Part shown: positions 1-8,516 of the stretch, in pieces
Layout: every line of letters begins with the position of its first letter
Position numbering within the stretch: position 1 is the stretch's first letter
From: Bacteroidales bacterium
GTDB lineage: Bacteria; Bacteroidota; Bacteroidia; Bacteroidales; WCHB1-69
DNA length: 60,765 nt
Direction: 5' to 3'
Assembly (NCBI GenBank): GCA_017525505.1
Contig: JAFXSR010000011.1
Location: 1-60,765 of the forward strand
Made by a program: the position numbers and the translations under genes
Notes under the pieces: model-generated
The model's input: only the letters and a program-made list of their open reading frames with translations
Told to the model about the DNA's origin: nothing
The model's database searches: none

Positions 1-453
1 GCGTACCCCCTCCGAGGATGTAGCGTACATCTTCCGACGATGTAGCGAGGATCCTCCGTACCTCCTAGCTTGATCTCTGCTTAATGTCGGCTTGATGTCG
101 GCTCATACTGATTAGCTTGACAGACTTTCTCCAGTCGTCCTACCCAGCTTGTCACGCCGTACTGAATCGCATGACAACCCATAGCACAAAAAGCCTATAA
201 GGACACTCTCAAACATGAACATGGGTTCATAGCCACATGAAGCCTGCTGGAATGGCCCACGAACATAGGTTCAATGACCATTCCAGTGGGCTTCATTTTT
301 TGGGCATTTCTCCGCCTACGCTTCGCCTACGCTACGCCTAAGGTACAAAATAGGTGTTTTGCTGACTCCGCTGACTTAGATTTTCACATTTTGTTTTTAC
401 GACTGATCCAAGTTGACGGGTTAATAATTATCGACTGGTTTAAGTTGTCAGTC
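1..453. repeat. 453-bp direct repeat, copy 1
   Basis: This stretch recurs without indels at 2994-3446, with about a dozen substitutions by my count. It begins at the window edge and may extend further left. It holds tandem units containing GATGTAGCG near the start, and a long imperfect hairpin whose arms lie at 237-255 and 278-296, followed by six T. That hairpin could act as a rho-independent terminator reading rightward. The motif GAACATRGGTTCA occurs twice around it. Short ORFs here are not credible genes. The interval 454-696 holds nothing I recognise beyond AT-rich sequence. Confidence 0.9.
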
Positions 454-696
454 ATCAACGGTGAACGGTGAACGGTAACTTGCAAATGTTTTGGCAAAAA
501 AATTCCCTAAATACTTCCGAAATTTCAGTCCCACTCTCCCCTACTTCAGCGTGGATACTTAAAATCTCACCAGCTCTTTTTTGCGACTTTCCGCACACTT
601 TTGTCCACTTTCTGAATGAAAAGTGTAATTTATTAAAATGTCGTTTTTCAGCGAATTTATAATATTTTCACTATTGATTTTCTGATTTTAATGTCA

Positions 697-704
697 TAAC
701 TTTG
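697..704 (+). promoter_or_regulatory. Promoter -7 element for the ORF6N gene
   Basis: TAACTTTG matches the Bacteroidetes TAnnTTTG -7 box, with a TTG at 674-676 at suitable -33 spacing. Transcription should start just downstream of 704. This argues against a GTG start at 704 and for the ATG at 725. Confidence 0.7.
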
Positions 705-724
705 TGAGAAGAAAAAAAGTGTTT

Positions 725-1651
725 ATGACAAAGAAGAAAACAAAGAAAGAAGAAAAACCCTCAATACAACTTGAGGTCACAAAGTGTGACCTCAAAAATA
801 TCGATATCAAATCATTGATTCATGTTATCAGAGGCCAACAAGTGCTGCTTGACTGTGATTTAGCGACGTTATATGGAGTTAATACAAAAGCTCTAAATCA
901 AGCAGTTAAGAGAAATATTAAACGTTTTCCAAGTGATTTCATGTTTCAATTAACCGATGAAGAACATCAGGCTTTAAGGTCACAAATTGTGACCTTAAAG
1001 CAAGGTCGAGGTCAACACTCAAAATACCCACCCTATGCATTTACCAGAAACGGCATAGCAATGCTCAGCAGTGTATTGCGTTCAGAAACAGCCGTCGGCG
1101 TCAATATCCGTATCATGCGAGCCTTCACGGCAATACCTCAAATCATCAACCAAAGTATCCAAGTGATAGAGCGTATTGTCAACATCGAAAATCATCAACA
1201 GGAAACTGATGAGAAGATTGACCTTATACTTGATCGAATCGACAAAATCTCTCCCAAACAACTTCCCGAAGCACTTTTCCCCACAGGTTGCGTGTGGGAC
1301 GCCTGGACATACGTTTCCGATCTCGTTCGCAGCGCCAAAAGCAGAATCATCCTGATTGACAATTTCGTTGACGACCGTGTACTCTCCATGCTTACAAAGC
1401 GCGCCGATGGCGTTACGGCCACAATCCACACCCGCTACAGCGAGCAGTTTCTCACCGACCTCAAGAAACACAACGAGCAATACCCTAGGATTGAGTTTAT
1501 CCAACTCTCTCATCGTCACCACGACCGTTTCCTGATTATCGACGACAAGGTCCATTTCCTCGGTGCCAGCGTAAAGGACATGGGAGCCGGCCTCTGTGCG
1601 GTCACCGAGATGGCGGTTGCTCCGGAAACCATACTGGGAATGTTGAGATAG
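725..1651 (+). CDS. ORF6N domain protein with PLD-like C-terminal region
   Basis: The 308-residue product has an N-terminal ORF6N domain, containing RGQQVLLDCDLATLYGV and then NIKRFPSDFMFQL, typical of phage and mobile-element DNA-binding proteins. The middle is coiled coil. The C-terminal part contains HHDRFLIIDDKVHFLGAS, which resembles a single HxD-type phospholipase D motif. This combination is widespread in Bacteroidetes, where its role is not established. The frame is open from a GTG at 704, but that codon lies in the promoter box, so the ATG at 725 after an A/G-rich leader is preferred. Its place between two long direct repeats, beside a nuclease-family fragment, marks it as accessory DNA. 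Confidence 0.85.
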   Translation: MTKKKTKKEEKPSIQLEVTKCDLKNIDIKSLIHVIRGQQVLLDCDLATLYGVNTKALNQAVKRNIKRFPSDFMFQLTDEEHQALRSQIVTLKQGRGQHSKYPPYAFTRNGIAMLSSVLRSETAVGVNIRIMRAFTAIPQIINQSIQVIERIVNIENHQQETDEKIDLILDRIDKISPKQLPEALFPTGCVWDAWTYVSDLVRSAKSRIILIDNFVDDRVLSMLTKRADGVTATIHTRYSEQFLTDLKKHNEQYPRIEFIQLSHRHHDRFLIIDDKVHFLGASVKDMGAGLCAVTEMAVAPETILGMLR

Positions 1652-1724
1652 TAAATTGAATAAGCCCTGCCCCTCTTGAAGTCCGCCAGGCCAGCACAAT
1701 GCTAAGACGCCGCGTGCGGGGGCC

Positions 1725-2693
1725 ATGCCGACCATATTTTCTTATGACTTTTTCTACACGGAGATTGGAGCACTGGGGGTTGTGAACGCAGTGAGTTCAC
1801 AATTGCCCACAATGGCTGAAAGCAACATTGTGAACGCAGCGAGTTCACAATCTTCTGCCATCGAAACTGACATTTTCTACGCAGTGAGTAGAAAATCTGC
1901 AAACATGGTGGAATCCCTTGTAGCAAGATCTCCCATTCGTCTTTCATGGACGCATTATCGCATTATCCTTCAGGAGAATAGTAATGAGGCTCGCGACTGG
2001 TACGAACAGGAGGCGGCACGAGAGATGTGGGGTACCCGCACCCTGCAACGCAATGTTAGCAGCCAGTATTACCATCGCCTGTTGCAGTCGCAGAACAAGG
2101 CTTTGGTGCATGACGAGATGGTAAAGGTGACCAAACCATTGCAAGACCGGCTGGAGCATCTGAAAAGCCCTGTGGTGGCAGAGTTCCTCGGATTTAAGAA
2201 CAACACGAAATACACAGAGAGCAAATTAGAAGAGACTATCATCAATCACCTGATACCTTTCATGATGGAGCTGGGAAAGGGCTTTGCGCTAGTAGACCGT
2301 CAGAAACGCATTCATACCGAGAAAGACGATTACTATATCGATATGGTATTCTACAACTACAACCTGCGGAGCTTTGTACTGATTGACCTAAAGACCACGA
2401 AGCTTTGCCATCAGGATGTGGGTCAAATGGATATGTACGTAAGGATGTATGATGAAATGATGTGTCCACAAGGGCATAACCCCACTATCGGGCTTATCCT
2501 TTGTGCAGACACCGATGACGATGTGGCACACTATTCTGTGCTGAATGGTAGCGATCAACTCTTTGCCGCCAAGTATCTGACATACATGCCAAAGCGGGAA
2601 GATCTGCGACGCGAGATTGAACAGCAGAAAGAATTCTACCGCCTGCAACACAAACAGATTGAACAGGAGAAAGACAAAAAATTGAAGTGTTAG
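1725..2693 (+). CDS. 5'-truncated YhcG/DUF1016-family PD-(D/E)XK nuclease
   Basis: Residues 70-320 match the C-terminal two thirds of the YhcG (DUF1016) family: LSWTHYR near 74, then a PD-(D/E)XK core with D206 in DYYIDMVF, D221 and K223 in VLIDLKTTK, then the VGQMDMYVRMYDE segment. Full-length relatives have roughly 70-100 more N-terminal residues (the YWxIG and ARYG region), and these are absent. The frame closes upstream at a TGA at 1677, so nothing is hidden there. Residues 18-60 are encoded by three DNA hairpins (see 1780-1896) and fill the variable linker of the family. No ribosome binding site or promoter is obvious before 1725, so this is probably a remnant, though the catalytic residues survive. 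Confidence 0.7.
   Translation: MPTIFSYDFFYTEIGALGVVNAVSSQLPTMAESNIVNAASSQSSAIETDIFYAVSRKSANMVESLVARSPIRLSWTHYRIILQENSNEARDWYEQEAAREMWGTRTLQRNVSSQYYHRLLQSQNKALVHDEMVKVTKPLQDRLEHLKSPVVAEFLGFKNNTKYTESKLEETIINHLIPFMMELGKGFALVDRQKRIHTEKDDYYIDMVFYNYNLRSFVLIDLKTTKLCHQDVGQMDMYVRMYDEMMCPQGHNPTIGLILCADTDDDVAHYSVLNGSDQLFAAKYLTYMPKREDLRREIEQQKEFYRLQHKQIEQEKDKKLKC
1780..1896. repeat. Three hairpins with one shared loop inside the DUF1016 frame
   Basis: Stems at 1780-1787/1795-1802 (TTGTGAAC/GTTCACAA), 1828-1835/1843-1850 (same stem) and 1872-1880/1888-1896 (ATTTTCTAC/GTAGAAAAT) each enclose the loop GCAGYGA. The third stem differs in sequence but pairs perfectly. They are translated in frame as VNAVSSQ, VNAASSQ and FYAVSRK. 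Confidence 0.85.
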
Positions 2694-2993
2694 ATATACT
2701 GTGTGTATTCAGACCTTTGTGATTCTCAAAGGTACGGCTTCGCCGTGAATATTTGCGTCACTACCCCGGCCTCCGTCCACCCGTTGGAGGCTACGCCTCC
2801 TTTCTCCTCCTCATTCCGCAGAAAGATGCCTCGGACTTGACTCGTCTCTATCAGGCACTTCATTCGGCCGTTCTTCGGCAAAACATGCCTTTGACCGAAT
2901 GAGCTCCGAATGAAGGCCGAATGAGCTCCGAACAAAAGACGAAGTGAAGCGCGTAGACCTCCGTACCTCCTCCGTACCCCTTCCGTGGATGTA
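2694..2993. other. Gene-free interval with short palindromes and tandem units
   Basis: No gene is supported here. It contains the hairpin GGAGGC-tac-GCCTCC at 2786-2800, a twofold direct repeat of CCGAATGAGCTCCGAA near 2899-2933, and the start of GATGTAGCG-containing tandem units that continue into the repeat copy at 2994. The composition is richer in GC than the AT-rich stretch before the ORF6N gene. Confidence 0.6.
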
Positions 2994-3446
2994 GCGTACC
3001 CCCTCCGAGGATGTAGCGTACATCTTCCGACGATGTAGCGAGGATCCTCCGTACCTCCTAGCTTGATCTCTGCTTAATGTCGGCTTGATGTCAGCTCATA
3101 CTGATTAGCTTGACAGACTTTCTCCAGTCGTACTACCCAGCTTGTCAGGCCGTACTGAATCGCTTGACAACCCATAGCACAAAAAGCCTATAAGGACACT
3201 CTCAAAAATGAACATGGGTTCATAGCCACATGAAGCCTGCTGGAATGGCCCACGAACATAGGTTCAATGACCATTCCAGCGGGCTTCATTTTTTGGCCAT
3301 TTCTCCGCCTACGCTTCGCCTACGCTACGCCTAAGGTACAAAATAGGTGTTTTGCTGACTTCGTTGACTTAGATTTTCACATTTTGTTCTTACGACTGAT
3401 CCAAGTTGACGGGTTAATAATTGACGACTGGTTTAAGTTGTCAGTC
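2994..3446. repeat. 453-bp direct repeat, copy 2
   Basis: Second copy of 1-453, same orientation, no indels. The embedded hairpin (arms near 3230-3248 and 3271-3289, followed by T) is kept. One of the differing bases (T in copy 1, C in copy 2) makes the copy-2 arm pair at least as well. Identity ends sharply at the GTC ending at 3446, where the flanks diverge. Confidence 0.9.
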
Positions 3447-3455
3447 TGTGTGTGT

Positions 3456-3600
3456 TTCGCGGCAGGTGGGTGTCATCATCAGGGAAAATGCCCCGTGTGC
3501 CGCGAGGAGAGGAGAGATAGTCTGCCCACCCCAGACTGCGGCCTACGGCCTTGTCAGGGGTTAATTGCACTGCGTGCGTAAAGCCTCTTCGAGGCTTAGC
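3456..3600. repeat. Palindromic repeat cluster (ACCCC/GGGGTTAAT module)
   Basis: It contains CGCGGCA/TGCCGCG arms at 3458-3464 and 3498-3504, then a module at 3528-3562 with ACCCC and GGGGT arms around GGCCTACGGCC, then the perfect hairpin AAGCCTC-ttc-GAGGCTT at 3581-3597. The same order of a CCCC/GGGG hairpin followed by a 7-bp triloop hairpin with a different stem recurs near 17747, 21437 and 52986. Confidence 0.75.
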
Positions 3601-3658
3601 TCGCTGGGATTACTGCCATGCATTCGCCCTGACGATGCGTGCGAGGGCCATGCCGACG

Positions 3659-3787
3659 GTTGGGGCGTACGGGTCTGTGTGGCTGCACTTACCGTCGGCT
3701 TGATCTTTTGCACACTTTTCGATCAAGCGAAAAGTGTGAAGAAATAGTTGGGGCGTACGGGCCTGTGCGGCTGCACTTACCGTCGGC
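3659..3787. repeat. 41-bp direct repeat overlapping the M14 gene end, with nested hairpins between
   Basis: Positions 3659-3699 and 3747-3787 are near-identical; the second covers the stop codon (3777-3779) and last codons of the M14 peptidase gene, so the 3' tip of that gene is duplicated downstream. Between the copies, CACACTTTTCG (3711-3721) pairs with CGAAAAGTGTG (3728-3738), and CTTGATC (3698-3704) could instead pair with GATCAAG (3721-3727). The two pairings exclude each other. Confidence 0.7.
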
Positions 3788-6680
3788 AAATGAATTTCAC
3801 AAGCTCACGGTGACCATCGGGGTATGTGGCCTGCAGAAAATAGACTCCGGCATTCAAATGGGTGATATCAAGCCTTGCGGGACAAGTACAGAGTCTCTTC
3901 ATGACGAGAACGCCCCTGACATCATAAATCTCCACCCAAAGAGGAACGTCACTATCAGTTTCTATGATGAGATAATTCTCCGCAGGATTGGGATGAATAT
4001 ATATTTGATAGTTGTCAGTTGATAATTGACAGTTGGGGACAGAGAGATGAACTGTGTCGATAACATAAACGGTGACTATGCTGCGGGGACTAACGCAGAA
4101 CAAGGTGTCGTCCTGATAGTGCTCTTCGAGATAATAAGTCGTGGTGTCGAAAAGGACGGGTGTTGCATAGTAGTTACCTATGGAAAGAGGCTGGGAGGCG
4201 GTGTCTGAATCGTACCACCAGACCTCGTTCTGCGAGAGTGCGACGACTGTCGTCTGCATGCCAGCGAGGATATACTGGTCGAAGGCCACCGGCTCTTCCA
4301 CCTGCGGCATGAGCTCCACATCATGCCTGATGCCTACCCCAGGACGGGTGGTAATGGTGAAGGTGGCCGTCTGGTAACAGGGAGCGGAAACCTCAACAGT
4401 GTACGTACCGGCCATAATGGGACGGTGATAGACGCCCAACGGCAAATGCGATAAGACCTCGGAATGGAAATAGTCGTGATTGACAACCTTAATCATCGCC
4501 TCCACTGGCTCACCGGTAACAGCGTCGGTCACTGTCCCCCAGAAACCGTAGCTGCACTCAGTGGCATAACTCAGCAGCGCATCCTTGCTTTTGTCCCAGA
4601 AAGTGGGTAGCACAAGGGTATCTGTAATCACCGACAAGTAGCTCATCTCTATGGTTACCTCGCGGCAGCGCTGGTAGTAGGTCATATAGTCCTGCCGGCT
4701 GCCGACAACGTCGCTCCAGTCTGCACCTTCGATAACCGAACGCCCGCGGTAATCGCCATAGAGGTATGCGGTGTCGATGGCATGACAAAGCGAGGCGTAG
4801 TTCTGGCCCGTGTAGCGAAACCAGTCGGCATCGGCATGGGGACGCTGTGCGGTAGTCCATGCATCCCATGGGTAGTTCACGATCTCGGCACCACAATGGA
4901 AATTCACCGACATGACGAAATGTATCGGTGTTACCCAATCGATGATGGCCTGCGTCTCGGGTTGAATATTGGCGGATCCCTCTATACCTGGCAGATACGG
5001 ATAATTGCGGTTGAGTTGCACATCGTTGTAGTTGTGGTAAGTTGAATGGATGTTGTCTTTCAGTATCAAGTCGTTGGTCAGATGATAGGTGCCGTCAGGG
5101 TTCTCGAGCGGGCAGATGTAGAGGTCTACATTGTCCAGCAGCCGCTGCACAGCGGTATCAGTGGTAGCGTTATTCAGAATATAGTTAGCCAGACGTAGCA
5201 TCGTGTAATAGCACACCACCTCCCAGCCGTGCATCGTTGACGAATATAGAAAGGCCGGCTTGGTGGTGGTCTGTCCCAGCGAATTGCTGATATGGATAGC
5301 AAAAATGGAATGGTGCAGGTCGGGATGCGGCGTAGTGTCGAGGATGGTGTCAATCTGGCAGAGGTTGGGGAAGGAGTCCTGGAAGTGCTGCAACAGCTGG
5401 GTGTACACCTCGTAGGTCGGGAACTTGTTCCAGCGTAGCATCTCCTCCAAGGTGGTAGCCATGTGGTGGGTGGTGAGGTCTCTGCTGCCATCCAAATTTT
5501 CCGGCACTATATCAACGTCTCTATCCTGCCGACGGTCCAGCTCTCTCTCCTCCGATATCGACTCATGACGGTATGCGTTTCCGGACTGTTCTATGCTCTG
5601 TCGTCCACGAATAGTGAGGTCGTCCAAGCAGAACACATATTGGTCGTGCGACACACAATGCACCGCCACATACTTGGCCTGTGCGGGCACCATGAAGGAG
5701 TATTCCATCCAAGCGGCAGTCGTAGTAAATGTGTCGCAATGCAGGGGAATAAAACTCGCAGCAGTGGCATTGGTGAGCGAATAGGCCACCACAAATTTCT
5801 CATCGGGAAAACGGTCGGCGAAACTGCGGGCGAAGAAGGAGAAAGTAAATGGCTCACAGAAATTCAGCTCTGGACTCACAATCCAGTCGTCGTTGGCCCT
5901 GTCAGAATGATATGGACTTCCAAAAAATTTGTGACCAGAATGCGCCGTGGTGTTGTATTGGTTTCCAACGAGGAGGTAGTCATCTAACACGACAAAAGCC
6001 ATCGGAGACCCTTCGTTGGGGAAATTCAGGAGATTGAAGGTGGCCGTAGGGGCCGCATCACCATCAATATAACTCCACCCCACCGTTCCCGGGGAGTTTA
6101 CCGCACCAAACTCATGTCCTTCGACATCATCGAAAATCACCACCTCTTCAGTGGTGGAGCTGCTGTCTGACGACGGAGGGGTTACGATAATACCATTAGG
6201 CAAATGTAGGTCGTCAATCCACACGCAGTCGGAGCCCTTGCTTTTCGTCTGGTTCTTTGTATAGCAGAATTTAAGGGTGTGGAAACCGGCAGAAATAGGA
6301 CATTGGAACTCACCCCATTCAACATACCCTGCCAGCGATTCGCGTAACTCGCCGTCAAGCCAGAAAAGAAAGCAACCACTTCCCTCTGCTGAGAAAACTT
6401 TGCGGTAATATGAGAGTGTGCCAGTATCCGTCAGATATACCGCCAACTGCAAAACCGACACGGTATTCAGCGTGTAATAATTACCGCTGCGGGCACAGTA
6501 ACGGCCACTGTGGGCGCCCTCACTGGTGACCTCCCAACGGTATTGTGCATCCGGACGCTCCCATGCCAACCTTGTGAAATCGCCACTCTCCCAATCCTCC
6601 GTCAACGACGAGTCCACCTGTGCCGCCAAAGGAAGCATCCCTGCGGTAATCACTAATACTATGAATAGAAGCCTTTTCAT
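3777..6680 (-). CDS. Secreted M14 zinc carboxypeptidase, T9SS cargo
   Basis: The 967-residue protein starts with a signal peptide (MKRLLFIVLVITAGMLPLAA). Two N-terminal beta-sandwich regions follow: a MAM-like segment, residues 25-165, and a choice-of-anchor J domain, about 180-370. The M14 peptidase domain (about 410-710) keeps its catalytic set: H484 and E487 in HGWE, H595 in NFHCG, N557-R558 in LNRNYP, and the general-base glutamate E678 in TIEMS. Next come a transthyretin-like carboxypeptidase regulatory domain (GFWGTVTDAVTGEPVEA), an Ig-like stretch, and a type A T9SS sorting domain starting at HPNPAENYL. It should cleave C-terminal residues from peptides outside the cell or on its surface. 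CPG70 of Porphyromonas gingivalis is a known T9SS-exported M14 enzyme of this general kind. A paralogue lies inverted at 13031-15943. Confidence 0.92.
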   Translation of the reverse strand: MKRLLFIVLVITAGMLPLAAQVDSSLTEDWESGDFTRLAWERPDAQYRWEVTSEGAHSGRYCARSGNYYTLNTVSVLQLAVYLTDTGTLSYYRKVFSAEGSGCFLFWLDGELRESLAGYVEWGEFQCPISAGFHTLKFCYTKNQTKSKGSDCVWIDDLHLPNGIIVTPPSSDSSSTTEEVVIFDDVEGHEFGAVNSPGTVGWSYIDGDAAPTATFNLLNFPNEGSPMAFVVLDDYLLVGNQYNTTAHSGHKFFGSPYHSDRANDDWIVSPELNFCEPFTFSFFARSFADRFPDEKFVVAYSLTNATAASFIPLHCDTFTTTAAWMEYSFMVPAQAKYVAVHCVSHDQYVFCLDDLTIRGRQSIEQSGNAYRHESISEERELDRRQDRDVDIVPENLDGSRDLTTHHMATTLEEMLRWNKFPTYEVYTQLLQHFQDSFPNLCQIDTILDTTPHPDLHHSIFAIHISNSLGQTTTKPAFLYSSTMHGWEVVCYYTMLRLANYILNNATTDTAVQRLLDNVDLYICPLENPDGTYHLTNDLILKDNIHSTYHNYNDVQLNRNYPYLPGIEGSANIQPETQAIIDWVTPIHFVMSVNFHCGAEIVNYPWDAWTTAQRPHADADWFRYTGQNYASLCHAIDTAYLYGDYRGRSVIEGADWSDVVGSRQDYMTYYQRCREVTIEMSYLSVITDTLVLPTFWDKSKDALLSYATECSYGFWGTVTDAVTGEPVEAMIKVVNHDYFHSEVLSHLPLGVYHRPIMAGTYTVEVSAPCYQTATFTITTRPGVGIRHDVELMPQVEEPVAFDQYILAGMQTTVVALSQNEVWWYDSDTASQPLSIGNYYATPVLFDTTTYYLEEHYQDDTLFCVSPRSIVTVYVIDTVHLSVPNCQLSTDNYQIYIHPNPAENYLIIETDSDVPLWVEIYDVRGVLVMKRLCTCPARLDITHLNAGVYFLQATYPDGHRELVKFICRR

Positions 6681-6709
6681 AAACCTTAGAAATTTTGATT
6701 ATGAAAGTG

Positions 6710-6717
6710 CAAAGGTA
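6710..6717 (-). promoter_or_regulatory. Promoter -7 element for the M14 peptidase gene
   Basis: The minus strand reads TACCTTTG here, 30 nt before the start codon at 6680. The peptidase therefore has its own promoter and need not depend on the upstream pfkB gene. Confidence 0.75.
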
Positions 6718-6750
6718 CTCATTTTTTTTAATTACCATCAATAAAAACAT

Positions 6751-7641
6751 TTATGATAACCATGACACCAGTTCATCGCTGATGTTGTTGCCAATCTGAC
6801 GGCAGACATCCTGGCTCCAGCGTTGCGCCATCTCGATGCGCGAGGCTTGGTCTTCTGACCCTTTCATCATAGCATAGATGTATCCGGCATTGAAATTATC
6901 ACCGGCACCGACGGTGCTGACCGTCTCTATCGCTTTTACAGGATAGGTCTCGCAGCTGTCGAATGTATAGATGCGAATTGAACGGGCTCCATCGGTCAGT
7001 ATCAGCGTGCTGCAAAAACGACTTACCCGCTCGTAGATGGCCTCACCATCATGCAGACCATACAGATAATCGAAATCCTCCATCGAGCCTCGCACCACAT
7101 CGGCCAGACGCATGTTTTCCTCAATATTCGCCATCACGTCCGGAATATCCGGAATATGTGTTTTGCGAAAATTGATGTCGTAATAGAGCCACGCACCCGC
7201 TTTACGCGCATTATGCAACATAGAGCTGACCGCAGGACGAATGGCAGGATTGATGGCGAAGAAGGAGCCAAAAAGCACCACATCATCATGTTGTATTTGT
7301 GGCAGCTTGCCGTCCAATGCCACTGAGGCATGATCCTTATAGAATACATAATGTGCATCGTTATGCTCGTCCAAGAATGCCAGCGTGATATGCGATTTAA
7401 CCCCTTCGTGACGACACACAAACTCTGACGAAACACCATTCTCCACCAAAAAGCGGCAAATGATGTCACCGATATGGTCGCCGCCCACCTCCGTCACCAT
7501 AATACAGGGCACACCTGCCCGTCCAAGCGAGACGATGCTGTTGAATGTCGAGCCTCCTGGCACGGCTTTCTGCGGCTGGTCATCCTTGAACAGGATATCC
7601 AACACAGTTTCTCCTATCCCTATTACGCGATTTTTGGTCAT
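6751..7641 (-). CDS. PfkB-family carbohydrate kinase (fructokinase-like)
   Basis: The 296-residue product is a cytoplasmic ribokinase/PfkB sugar kinase. It shows the N-terminal GIGETVLDILF strand, the substrate-binding GGSTFNSIVSLGRAG segment near residues 29-43, and the C-terminal signature VGAGDNFNAGYIYA, which holds the catalytic aspartate and anion hole. Length and layout suit fructokinases, which phosphorylate fructose to fructose 6-phosphate, but related PfkB enzymes use other sugars or nucleosides and the substrate cannot be fixed from sequence. It is the last gene of a minus-strand block running from recG, 64 nt after the thioesterase gene. Confidence 0.88.
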   Translation of the reverse strand: MTKNRVIGIGETVLDILFKDDQPQKAVPGGSTFNSIVSLGRAGVPCIMVTEVGGDHIGDIICRFLVENGVSSEFVCRHEGVKSHITLAFLDEHNDAHYVFYKDHASVALDGKLPQIQHDDVVLFGSFFAINPAIRPAVSSMLHNARKAGAWLYYDINFRKTHIPDIPDVMANIEENMRLADVVRGSMEDFDYLYGLHDGEAIYERVSRFCSTLILTDGARSIRIYTFDSCETYPVKAIETVSTVGAGDNFNAGYIYAMMKGSEDQASRIEMAQRWSQDVCRQIGNNISDELVSWLS

Positions 7642-7705
7642 AATCAGCTATTTCATAAATCGGGGAATCTGGTTCTTTTATCACGTCCTCCGTGCGGGGC
7701 AACGG

Positions 7706-8449
7706 CTATTCAACCTTCATCCAAATGCGGCAGACCTCGCGACTGTCGTCGGCGGCATAGACGGAGTGAACCGAACTGTTCTCATCGATGGCCTGATGAC
7801 TGATGGAATACCGGCCACTGGGGAAGAGCTGTGAGATGAAATGCACGGACACCTCCTTGATTTCGTGGTGCAAAAAGAAATCATGTCCCATATCATCCAT
7901 CACCCATTGCAGATATTTTGTATTGTTGACATGTTCATTGAGGTCGATGTCTGAATGCAGTACTTTGTGGAGCACCGGATTTCCTGACAACGGAGCACCC
8001 GGCTGGCGAGGAAAAGACTTGACTGTCATGGCGTCGTCTTTGAGGGGACAACGTTCGTCACGATCAAAGTCCTCCAACTTCACCGGCTTCGCTTCCTTGT
8101 CAATGATTGCCCAGATGGATGTACCTCTGACTATAATCTCTCCCGCTTCATCAAACACCAGAAAATCTCTGGGCTGTGAAATAAAACTATGGGGTTTCTC
8201 CCAAGTTTTGATGGTCAGCTTCTCGTGCCAAGTCGGCATTCTTTCTATCTGCACATGCATACGCGTGAGCACCCAGAAGAGGTTATAAGGTTTCAAATCA
8301 ACGCCACTCAAGTGGAAATAATCACAATGGGCGGCAGCGGATTCCTGCAAAATGCAAAACAGGGACACCGGCGTCATCTCCACACGGCTGTCCACCATGT
8401 GAATCGGCACCTGTATCGGCATTATAAAACGACCTTCTTCTATCATCAT
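7706..8449 (-). CDS. Acyl-ACP thioesterase
   Basis: The 247-residue protein matches the bacterial acyl-ACP thioesterase family (double hot-dog fold). The first hot-dog carries HCDYFHLSGVDL and the WVLTRMHVQIERMP strand; the second begins at SDIDLNEHVNNTKYLQW, the usual active-site Asn/His segment of this family. It hydrolyses acyl-ACP to free fatty acids, ending or trimming fatty acid synthesis. The start is one of two adjacent ATG codons (8449 or 8446); an ATG at 8422 is possible but would shorten the N-terminal strand. It lies between DUF58 and pfkB on the same strand. Confidence 0.9.
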   Translation of the reverse strand: MMIEEGRFIMPIQVPIHMVDSRVEMTPVSLFCILQESAAAHCDYFHLSGVDLKPYNLFWVLTRMHVQIERMPTWHEKLTIKTWEKPHSFISQPRDFLVFDEAGEIIVRGTSIWAIIDKEAKPVKLEDFDRDERCPLKDDAMTVKSFPRQPGAPLSGNPVLHKVLHSDIDLNEHVNNTKYLQWVMDDMGHDFFLHHEIKEVSVHFISQLFPSGRYSISHQAIDENSSVHSVYAADDSREVCRIWMKVE

Positions 8450-8516
8450 TCTTCTTATGATCGGAAAAGTAATTGTTTACGTAAATTGACTATTTCAATA
8501 GAACTCGAAATGCAAG

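Noticed and set aside
274..471. Short frames in both copies of the 453-bp repeat (also 3267-3581)
   Set aside because: They start in the hairpin arm, differ at their ends and have no promoter or known domain. Similarity between them only reflects the DNA repeat.
1082..1735. 217-codon minus-strand frame
   Set aside because: It lies antisense to the well-supported ORF6N gene and has no recognisable domain.
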